A DNA stretch of 64,000 nucleotides, taken from Parashewanella tropica. Its GTDB lineage: Bacteria > Pseudomonadota > Gammaproteobacteria > Enterobacterales > Shewanellaceae. The stretch lies in the NCBI RefSeq assembly GCF_004358445.1, contig NZ_CP037951.1, forward strand, positions 1,227,501-1,291,500, read 5' to 3'. Of this stretch, positions 57,172 through 64,000 are shown piece after piece (position 1 is the first letter of the stretch; every line of letters begins with the position of its first letter). Under the pieces are notes generated by a model. The model had not been told where the DNA came from. It saw only the letters and a list, made by a program, of their open reading frames with translations, and ran no database searches. Made by a program: the position numbers and the translations under genes.

Positions 57172-57205
57172 ACCGAAAGGTAAATCGTTAGAGGATTTAT
57201 AACGC

Positions 57206-57457
57206 ATGGTTACCATTCGTTTAGCTCGTGGTGGCGCTAAGAAGCGTCCATTTTACAACATCGTAGTTACGGACAGCCGTAACGCTCGTGACGGTCGTTT
57301 CATCGAACGTTTAGGTTTCTTCAACCCTTTAGCTAAAGGTCAAGAAGAGACTCTACGTGTAGATCTAGACCGTGTTGAACACTGGGTTGGTACTGGTGCT
57401 CAACTAAGCGATCGTGTTGCAAAACTGATCAAAGACGCTCGTAAAGCAGCTGCTTAA
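57206..57457 (+). CDS. rpsP: Ribosomal protein S16
   Basis: 83 residues beginning [21 protein letters not shown] with [16 protein letters not shown], both conserved in bS16. First gene of the rpsP-rimM-trmD-rplS operon. AGAGG precedes the ATG. Confidence 0.98.
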   Translation: MVTIRLARGGAKKRPFYNIVVTDSRNARDGRFIERLGFFNPLAKGQEETLRVDLDRVEHWVGTGAQLSDRVAKLIKDARKAAA

Positions 57458-57477
57458 TAGCGTTAAGGTATAAATTG

Positions 57478-58008
57478 ATGAGCAGTAACCAACAACCAGT
57501 TGTACTTGGTAAAATTGGCGCCAGTCATGGCGTTAAGGGTTGGATGAAAATCACGGCTTATACCGACTCTGTTAAAGGTATTTTTGATTACTCACCTTGG
57601 CTGCTTAAAGAAAACGGTCAATGGCGAGAGGTAAAGGTTACTGACTGGCGCCAGCAAGGCAAAGCGGTGATTGCTTCAATAGAAGGAATTGAAAACCGTG
57701 AGCAAGCTCAATTACTCACTCATTGTGAAATTGGGGTGATGCCAGATGAAATGCAACAATTGCCGGAAGGCGAGTTCTATTGGAAAGATCTAATAGGTTG
57801 CGAAGTAATTAATACCAAAGGCTACAACATGGGCAAAGTTGAGCAGTTACTTGAAACTGGTTCCAACGATGTACTTATGGTGAAAGCCAATATCAAAGAT
57901 GCGTTTGGCAAAAAGGAACGTTTGATTCCTTTTGTCACAGAGCAATTCATCCTTGAGGTGAAATTGCCTGAGAAACAAATTTTAGTGGATTGGGAGCCGG
58001 ACTTCTAA
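57478..58008 (+). CDS. rimM: 16S rRNA processing factor RimM
   Basis: Assembly factor for the 30S head that binds S19. The N-terminal barrel starts [18 protein letters not shown] and the C-terminal PRC-like barrel holds [12 protein letters not shown] and [12 protein letters not shown] place the start at ATG 57478 (176 residues); the TTG one codon earlier is less likely. Eighteen to twenty bases after rpsP. Confidence 0.97.
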   Translation: MSSNQQPVVLGKIGASHGVKGWMKITAYTDSVKGIFDYSPWLLKENGQWREVKVTDWRQQGKAVIASIEGIENREQAQLLTHCEIGVMPDEMQQLPEGEFYWKDLIGCEVINTKGYNMGKVEQLLETGSNDVLMVKANIKDAFGKKERLIPFVTEQFILEVKLPEKQILVDWEPDF

Positions 58009-58010
58009 GC

Positions 58011-58754
58011 ATGTGGCTAGGGATCATCACTCTGTTTCCAGAGATGTTTCGCGCGGTTACAGACTTCGGAGTTACTGGACGAGCCGTTAAAAGCGGCTTA
58101 TTAGAGGTGCAATTGTGGAATCCTCGTGATTTCACCCATGATAAACATCGCACTGTGGATGACCGACCTTTTGGTGGTGGCCCGGGGATGTTAATGATGG
58201 TGCAACCTTTAAGAGATGCCATTCATGCAGCTAAAGCCGCTGCGGGTGAAGGCGCGAAAGTGATCTATCTGTCCCCTCAAGGGCGCAAGCTCACCCAAAA
58301 TGGGGTTGAGGAATTGGCAGAAAATCAAAAGCTGATTTTAGTGTGTGGTCGGTACGAGGGTATTGATGAACGCATTATTCAGCAAGAAGTGGATGAAGAG
58401 TGGTCAATTGGTGATTATGTGCTTTCGGGCGGTGAATTACCAGCGATGACTTTGATTGATTCAGTATCGAGATTGGTTCCTGGTGTACTAGGAAAGCAAG
58501 CCTCAGCCGAGCAAGACTCGTTCTCTGACGGATTACTGGATTGTCCTCACTATACGCGACCTGAAACCTTGGATGGTGTTGGTGTCCCAAAAGTTTTGCT
58601 AAGTGGCAACCACAAAAATATTGAACGCTGGCGTCATCAGCAAAGTTTGTTAAGAACTTTACAAAGACGACCAGAACTATTTGAAAAACTAGCTCTGACT
58701 GACCATCAAATGGCGCTTTTGTCTGAAGTAACGAGTAAGACAGAAAACAAATAG
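58011..58754 (+). CDS. trmD: tRNA (guanine-37-N1)-methyltransferase
   Basis: SPOUT-class SAM enzyme forming m1G37, which prevents frameshifting. Start at ATG 58011 gives [13 protein letters not shown], in line with homologues; the frame extends to a TTG at 57990 inside rimM and is rejected. Knot motif [13 protein letters not shown] and [11 protein letters not shown] are present. 247 residues. Two bases after the rimM stop. Confidence 0.98.
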   Translation: MWLGIITLFPEMFRAVTDFGVTGRAVKSGLLEVQLWNPRDFTHDKHRTVDDRPFGGGPGMLMMVQPLRDAIHAAKAAAGEGAKVIYLSPQGRKLTQNGVEELAENQKLILVCGRYEGIDERIIQQEVDEEWSIGDYVLSGGELPAMTLIDSVSRLVPGVLGKQASAEQDSFSDGLLDCPHYTRPETLDGVGVPKVLLSGNHKNIERWRHQQSLLRTLQRRPELFEKLALTDHQMALLSEVTSKTENK

Positions 58755-58789
58755 CCTAGGCTTCAGTTAATACTAGGACGGAGTAATAA

Positions 58790-59140
58790 ATGAACAATAT
58801 CATTAAAATGCTCAACGATGAGCAAATGAAAACTGACGTACCTGAGTTCGGTGCAGGTGACACTGTTATCGTTTCAGTACGTGTTAAAGAAGGCAACAAA
58901 GAGCGTCTACAGGCGTTCGAAGGTGTTGTTATCGCTAAACGTAACCGTGGTTTGCACTCTGCATTCACTGTTCGTAAAATTTCTAACGGTGAAGGTGTTG
59001 AGCGTGCTTTCCAAACGCACAGCCCAGCAGTAGCTAAGATTGAAGTTAAACGTCGTGGTCGCGTTCGTCGCGCTAAGCTTTACTATCTACGTGAGCGTTC
59101 AGGTAAGTCTGCACGTATCCGCGAAAAGTTGGCTAAGTAA
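58790..59140 (+). CDS. rplS: Ribosomal protein L19
   Basis: 116 residues: [34 protein letters not shown], and a basic C-terminus [18 protein letters not shown]. Fourth gene of the trmD operon, ended by a strong terminator. Confidence 0.98.
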   Translation: MNNIIKMLNDEQMKTDVPEFGAGDTVIVSVRVKEGNKERLQAFEGVVIAKRNRGLHSAFTVRKISNGEGVERAFQTHSPAVAKIEVKRRGRVRRAKLYYLRERSGKSARIREKLAK

Positions 59141-59184
59141 TTACTACTTAAGTCATAGTAAACAAAGACGTAGTGTTCGCACAG

Positions 59185-59210
59185 AAAACCGCCCACTGAG
59201 GCGGTTTTTT
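59185..59210 (+). terminator. Rho-independent terminator of the trmD operon
   Basis: AAAACCGCC-CACTGA-GGCGGTTTT (59185-59208) with a six-T run at 59205-59210. Confidence 0.92.
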
Positions 59211-59331
59211 GTTGCTTTTTGCAATCAATAAAATAGATGGACTTAATAAAAAAAATAGACTGACATGTTGTTTGTAAAGCGTTTCACATCCATAATTCTT
59301 ACCTATATATTTTTATTAAAACAATTCTACT

Positions 59332-60474
59332 ATGACTGAAAAAACGACCGCTGCCTTAGAAGCTTTGAGAGATAAAATCGATAATGTGGATCAGCAATTA
59401 CTCGATTTACTTTCACAGCGTTTAGATTTGGTAAAAGAAGTGGGCAAGGTAAAGCATGATGCGGGTTTACCGATTTATGCTCCCTATCGCGAAGCAGCGA
59501 TGTTATCCAAACGCCGGGCTGAAGCAGAAGAAAAAGGCGTTTCACCTCAGTTGATTGAAGATGTACTTCGTCGTTTAATGAGAGAGTCATACCAAAGTGA
59601 AAATAAGGAAGGATTTAAGCAACTTAATCCCAATTGTGGTCATGTGGTCATTGTGGGTGGAAAGGGACAAATGGGACAACTGTTCCACAAAGCGTTATCG
59701 CTTTCTGGATACCAAGTTTATAGCTTAGATGAAGGCGATTGGCATCGAGCTGAGAGCTTATTTGATGGTGTAGGCTTAGTTATTGTTACCGTACCTATTT
59801 CAGCTACTTGTGAGGTGATCCGTACTCAGTTAACCAATTTACCTAAAGACTGTATTCTTGCCGATCTTACTTCGATAAAGTCAGAACCATTACAAGCCAT
59901 GATGGAAGCACACGCTGGTCCAGTAGTCGGGTTTCACCCTATGTTTGGTGGTGACGTAAGTAGCATGGCAAAGCAAATCATTATTGTGTGTCATGGTCGT
60001 GATCAAGAGAAGTATCAATGGTTGATCCAGCAAATGGAAATTTGGGGAGCAAACTTAGTTGAAAGCTGTGCTGAAGAGCATGATGATGCAATGCAAACCG
60101 TCCAAGCGTTACGCCACTTTTCGACTTTTGTGTATGGCTTAGCATTATTCGAATCAGAAGCGGATGTTGAAAAGCTCTTACAGTACAGCTCGCCGATTTA
60201 CCGTTTAGAACTGGCTATGGTGGGGCGTTTATTTGCTCAAAACCCTAAACTGTACGCCGATATCATTTATGCTCAAAAACAGAGTTTAGACAAGATAAAA
60301 GCTTACTCGAAGAGTTACCAATCATCACTGGCAATGCTAGAAACAGATGATAGACAAACTTTCATAAATAAGTTTATTGAAGTTTCTGAATATCTAGGTG
60401 ACTTTGCCCAGCAATTTCAACAAGAAAGCCGAGTATTACTCCAATCGGCTGCGGATATGATTAACAAACGCTAA
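59332..60474 (+). CDS. tyrA: Chorismate mutase / prephenate dehydrogenase
   Basis: Bifunctional tyrosine-pathway enzyme. Residues 1-90 are an AroQ-type chorismate mutase ([19 protein letters not shown] and [18 protein letters not shown]). Residues about 100-380 are the dehydrogenase, with nucleotide-binding [17 protein letters not shown] and [11 protein letters not shown]. 380 residues, normal for the T-protein. No clear ribosome-binding site or TyrR box was found in the 120-base leader. Confidence 0.96.
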   Translation: MTEKTTAALEALRDKIDNVDQQLLDLLSQRLDLVKEVGKVKHDAGLPIYAPYREAAMLSKRRAEAEEKGVSPQLIEDVLRRLMRESYQSENKEGFKQLNPNCGHVVIVGGKGQMGQLFHKALSLSGYQVYSLDEGDWHRAESLFDGVGLVIVTVPISATCEVIRTQLTNLPKDCILADLTSIKSEPLQAMMEAHAGPVVGFHPMFGGDVSSMAKQIIIVCHGRDQEKYQWLIQQMEIWGANLVESCAEEHDDAMQTVQALRHFSTFVYGLALFESEADVEKLLQYSSPIYRLELAMVGRLFAQNPKLYADIIYAQKQSLDKIKAYSKSYQSSLAMLETDDRQTFINKFIEVSEYLGDFAQQFQQESRVLLQSAADMINKR

Positions 60475-60581
60475 TTTGCTTTCATAATGTTTTGCCGATA
60501 AAACAATATATTAGTGTAGGAAATCGAATTACTTTTCAGCCTGAAAATAAATTCGCTCTACTAGGTTGAGGATCGGCATTT

Positions 60582-63335
60582 ATGTTTTTATCGGCAGAAT
60601 ATTTATTTACTGTTAAAGAGCAAGATTATCAAAACATCGAATTTACCCCAGCTAGATTTGAAACTAGTGGATTATTGGGGCATAGAAATGCTTATCAGGT
60701 TGCTGTAAACATTGATACTCAAGAATTACAAGCTTTCTATGTACACTGGTTTAAAGGCCTTGTTCAAGTAAATACAGAATTTCCTCGTTCAGAATCTGAA
60801 AGGTACGCACTTCAATACCGTAATACAGTGTTAACAGCCGATAGCACACCAGAAAACGTGACGGCTAAAACTATCTGTTGTTGTAACCGTCAATCGCTTT
60901 TAACTTTTTTCTTACAATGTTCGACCGCAAAGCGTGAAGCCTTAATAATTTATCTGTTGCAACAAATTGCATCGGATAACGAGGTAATACCGAACAAAAA
61001 AATTATTCAATTATTAAATGATCTTTCTTCTCGCGATCCTTATATCACTCAAGATTTATTTTCAGCTATTTTGGCTAAAGAAGGATGCTTTAAAACTTTG
61101 CTGCAAGGATGTGCTAGCGGTGTCAGTGACCTCAGGTTTGTATCTTCGATTCGTCAAAGTGATCTTATAAGGCATTTAGAAAAAATTGGCGAAGAAGAAC
61201 AACAGCTTGTACTACAAGCTAAAATTGCAACTTCAGTGACAGATACACCAGTAGACGGGCAAGTTAATCCCTACTTTGATGTGAGCTTTTTTGAACAATT
61301 AAGCCCCAAATGTCTCGCCGCAGTTAAGCATTGGCCAACAATGTTGATCGCTCACTTATTATCAGACTTACCCCTTGATAAAGCTCAGGTTATATTGGCA
61401 TTACTGCCTGTTGAACAAGCCGCAGATGCACTATATGAATTACAATCGGAAGAAGATGATAAAGGGGTTTTGAAGGCAGATGATACGGAAGAATCTGTCG
61501 ATGAGGTTACGCCATACGTTTTACTTTATTCAACGTTAAAATTACAAGAAATCAACCCTAGAAAGCAAACTCATGCTAAGCAACGTTTTATGGCTTTAGT
61601 ACTGGTCGTGAAACCAGAAGTACACACTATGTGTTTTGCATATATGAATGAAGTTAAGCGGGGAGAATGGTTCAAAGAAATAGAACGTCAACACCCAGAA
61701 CAATTAGCTCAAAAAATAAATGAATTCGCTGTCACTTATCCAGACAGATTTATTTCAATGATGAGTGCTGTTGGTAGGGATAAACAGAAAAAATGGGGGT
61801 CTTTGTTAACCCCTGATTCGGTTGCTTATATGTCTATGTTCCAATCCTTCTCGCAAATTATGGCTTCTGTCTTTGTCAATTTTGACAAAAAATCTTGTAA
61901 TGCATGGTGCCAAGTTCTAAAAGATAAACGTTGTGAGGTTGAACTGTTGTACAAGCAAGATGCTATTCCTTTCGAAAAAAAGATGGCTTTGCTAGATAAT
62001 ATAGACTATGTCCTTAGATACTTAACAGCTGATATATTAGGGCCATTACTTAAAAAGCAAACGCCAGTAAATGTTACTTGTGACGCTCAAGTTAGAACTG
62101 GATTAGAAGCTGAGCCAAAGGATGATATTGAGCAGAGAGATGTATCAGCTGCTGTTGTAGCTTTTAATAGGTCAAGTTCTGAATCAATTGCTGATTATGC
62201 TGACTCTCCAACCACAATAGCCGTTATGCTAAATAGTTTGTCTATTTCAGAAGGAAGTCATAAGACATTTATTTCAATGTGTCAAAGGTTGCTGACTCAA
62301 CCTCTAACTCTTTTTTTACAAGTGGTACTGTGTTTGGATGATAGACATTATCAATTTTTAGCTGAAGAAATACATCTAAAGCTAAGATATCAAGCATGGT
62401 TATCAGCGCTTACATTACAAGATTTTCAAAACCTTCCTGAAGAAATCAGTTATACACGTGCCAGTCAGTTTGCATTAAAGGTCTGGCGAAAAGATGAAGA
62501 TACAACAGAGCTACAACGATTTTTCAGCGTTCCTCAAAATCAGCATTTGACCTATTTACTTGCAGAATTTGAACCTGCTCAGGTACATGAGTTGCTTAGT
62601 AGTCTTGACGATACCCAGAACTTTCTTCAGGGCTTTATGCCTGTGATGCGTGAAATAGTATTAAAATCGATGCAAGATCAAAATCAGCCAACTCCTCTAA
62701 CTTTATTCTCGATCCTTAGCGCTTTACCTGAAGACAAAGTTACTAATGATCAATTCACTCAATTTGTGGTTCAGCTTAAAGGCTGTCGGATTGAACTGAT
62801 CAGAAGGCTAGGTGGTGAAAGAGCTAAAGAGCTTGTTCAACGTTTACAGCAGAAGTATCCAGATCTCGTTGACGAGCTTGTCCCTGAAATTGTCGGGCTT
62901 TATCCTAGGCCGTTATTAGAATTATTTACTTTATTCTCAGGTGATTGGGTCATGAGAGTAGTGCACGAGCTTAATAAGGAGACTATCGCTGATCTTTTTG
63001 TTAATTCTCAATTCGATAAAGTCCTGATGGAGAGATTGGCCAAATTAACCCTAAGAATTAGCAGTATGCATTTTGTTGCTGGTTTAACAAAGTTTTGTTC
63101 ATCTGAAAACAAGGCCGATAATCTTAAAGTCTTTTTTGAATTCATCGAAATCGAGACTTTACGAATAAGCTGCTTGGAGCAGTTACCACCATTAGTAATT
63201 GCTGAAGTGGTCATTCAGGACCGTGCTTATTTTGGAAGGATGGCTGAATTTTTACCAGAAACACGTATTCGAGAAGTAAATGATGAAATGACTAAATTGG
63301 GTGTTGAACCCGAAGACTTAATTCAGAAACGATAA
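60582..63335 (+). CDS. Large helical orphan protein
   Basis: 917 residues that I do not recognise as a family. GAGGA lies ten bases before the ATG. Predicted soluble and almost wholly helical, with no signal peptide or membrane span. One stretch (MLIAHLLSDLPLDKAQVILA followed by LLPVEQAADALYELQ, about 257-291) resembles the helical repeat of FliG/MgtE N-terminal domains. A later one (YLLAEFEPAQVHELLSSLDD, about 652) is similar in style. This suggests a long superhelical scaffold. The N-terminal 120 residues differ, with a CCC cluster (KTICCCNRQS). It lies alone between tyrA and raiA. Effector or regulatory scaffold are both open. Confidence 0.65.
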   Translation: MFLSAEYLFTVKEQDYQNIEFTPARFETSGLLGHRNAYQVAVNIDTQELQAFYVHWFKGLVQVNTEFPRSESERYALQYRNTVLTADSTPENVTAKTICCCNRQSLLTFFLQCSTAKREALIIYLLQQIASDNEVIPNKKIIQLLNDLSSRDPYITQDLFSAILAKEGCFKTLLQGCASGVSDLRFVSSIRQSDLIRHLEKIGEEEQQLVLQAKIATSVTDTPVDGQVNPYFDVSFFEQLSPKCLAAVKHWPTMLIAHLLSDLPLDKAQVILALLPVEQAADALYELQSEEDDKGVLKADDTEESVDEVTPYVLLYSTLKLQEINPRKQTHAKQRFMALVLVVKPEVHTMCFAYMNEVKRGEWFKEIERQHPEQLAQKINEFAVTYPDRFISMMSAVGRDKQKKWGSLLTPDSVAYMSMFQSFSQIMASVFVNFDKKSCNAWCQVLKDKRCEVELLYKQDAIPFEKKMALLDNIDYVLRYLTADILGPLLKKQTPVNVTCDAQVRTGLEAEPKDDIEQRDVSAAVVAFNRSSSESIADYADSPTTIAVMLNSLSISEGSHKTFISMCQRLLTQPLTLFLQVVLCLDDRHYQFLAEEIHLKLRYQAWLSALTLQDFQNLPEEISYTRASQFALKVWRKDEDTTELQRFFSVPQNQHLTYLLAEFEPAQVHELLSSLDDTQNFLQGFMPVMREIVLKSMQDQNQPTPLTLFSILSALPEDKVTNDQFTQFVVQLKGCRIELIRRLGGERAKELVQRLQQKYPDLVDELVPEIVGLYPRPLLELFTLFSGDWVMRVVHELNKETIADLFVNSQFDKVLMERLAKLTLRISSMHFVAGLTKFCSSENKADNLKVFFEFIEIETLRISCLEQLPPLVIAEVVIQDRAYFGRMAEFLPETRIREVNDEMTKLGVEPEDLIQKR

Positions 63336-63479
63336 CGAGTGAGTAAATGTTGAGGATTTATCTTTTTGGTTACTACCATAGGTTTGATGAATTGGCTTCA
63401 TCTCAATGTTGATAGATCCTCAACCGGATTAACAATGATAATTCGTTTCCTCCATGTTAGCGTTTTACAAGCGGCCTTG

Positions 63480-63842
63480 TTAGGCCGCATACTCTTCATC
63501 TTCAAATTCTTCTTCATCGAGTACAACTGCTTCTTCAATATGTTCAGGTGTATCTCTGCGGTTTGCTGTTGGTTTATCTTGGGTTCGATTGAGCTGTTTT
63601 TGAAGCTTCTGTCCCATGGCTGTAATGGCGGAATATAAGTTTTCACTTTTTGCTTGAGCAAAGAGTTCTCCGTTTGGAATACCTACTGATGCCTCAATTT
63701 TAAAGAGCTGTTTTTCTTGGGTAATAATAATGTGAGGATTTATCAGCGGAACATCATGTCTCGAAAGTTTTTCTAATCTGCCTTCGATACGCTCTCTGAT
63801 GCTAGGAGTGACTTCAAGGTGTTTGCTCGTAATTTTTAACAT
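63480..63842 (-). CDS. raiA: Ribosome hibernation factor RaiA/HPF
   Basis: 120 residues from ATG 63842, with AAGG eight bases upstream; a TTG at 63887 extends the frame but has no support. Begins MLKITSKHLEVTPSIRERIE and contains HIIITQEKQLFKIEASV and the basic KLQKQLNRTQDK helix, the beta-alpha ribosome-binding fold. It is the short form, with an acidic tail (DEEEFEDEEYAA) instead of a dimerisation domain. The stop codon lies inside a GCGGCCT/AGGCCGC hairpin (63473-63492) that may end transcription. Confidence 0.93.
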   Translation of the reverse strand: MLKITSKHLEVTPSIRERIEGRLEKLSRHDVPLINPHIIITQEKQLFKIEASVGIPNGELFAQAKSENLYSAITAMGQKLQKQLNRTQDKPTANRRDTPEHIEEAVVLDEEEFEDEEYAA

Positions 63843-64000
63843 ATTTCGAACCTTCTTGTTATTGCTTCCGTGTACCCAGACTACCAAATGTTTGCCTAAA
63901 AGATATGATCTTTATCACAATTTTTTTCGAAAAAGGTTTACTTGGGTCAAAAATGTTCGAACAGCCTCAAATTGATTACAAATAAGTAAAATTTGCTTGA

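Noticed and set aside
59270-59290. TyrR-box-like TGTAAA with TTTCACA upstream of tyrA
   Set aside because: Half-site spacing and the second half do not match the TyrR consensus.
63366-63638. 90-codon plus-strand frame opposite raiA
   Set aside because: It is mostly antisense to the well-conserved raiA coding sequence.

Overview
The window is a piece of a marine-type gammaproteobacterial chromosome. Gene content and order resemble Shewanellaceae (Shewanella or Parashewanella; inferred from remembered gene order, not from a search). Supporting blocks are nadB/rpoE-rseABC-lepA-lepB-rnc-era-recO-pdxJ-acpS, yggS-proC-yggT-DUF4426-rdgB-hemW beside pilT-pilU, hemH next to ruvX-yqgE, and yfjD/ypjD/ffh/rpsP-rimM-trmD-rplS-tyrA-raiA. 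The DNA looks AT-rich throughout. I see no rRNA or tRNA genes, CRISPR array, transposase, integrase or phage structural gene.

Layout. 1-2280: 5' part of a large lipoprotein gene running off the left edge. 2438-14603: nadB, then the sigma-E operon and the translation/maturation cluster to acpS. 14600-28482: an ADP-ribosyltransferase-like gene, hemW to yggS on the minus strand, pilTU, hemH, a HAD-domain effector-like gene, ruvX-yqgE-yciH, and a Fur-controlled small membrane protein. 28659-40288: lipoprotein, ltaE, acetyltransferase, a repeat-containing effector-like protein, an oxidoreductase, nhaC, mutY-yggX, trmB, yggN, a LysR regulator and a nitroreductase. 40408-42237: glnK-amtB with NtrC-like and sigma-54 sites. 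42578-45276: two LysR regulators and a SnoaL-like protein. 45453-46850: a single membrane-protein gene between two inverted, highly structured ~220-bp repeats. 46855-49843: a TRAP transporter. 50020-53015: a DUF885 peptidase, a DUF962 protein and a small orphan. 53194-63842: yfjD-ypjD, ffh, the trmD operon, tyrA, a 917-residue orphan and raiA.

Most of the window is housekeeping: envelope stress (RpoE-RseABC), secretion (LepB, Ffh), ribosome function (LepA, Era, RimM, TrmD, S16, L19, RaiA), cofactors (NadB, PdxJ, HemH, HemW), nitrogen sensing (GlnK-AmtB) and twitching motility (PilTU). Set singly into this backbone are orphan genes with no neighbour sharing their function: a tandem-domain protein resembling the pertussis/cholera ADP-ribosyltransferase fold, a HAD-domain protein, a protein with three helical repeats, a long helical protein, and several small unknowns. 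They look like host-interaction effectors acquired one at a time, although no secretion apparatus is visible here.

The two most unusual observations are the tandem ADP-ribosyltransferase-like gene at 15249-16838 and the paired structured repeats at 45453-45674 and 46629-46850. The stems of those repeats differ in sequence but keep base pairing through compensatory changes. A further element of similar architecture lies at 11698-11788.
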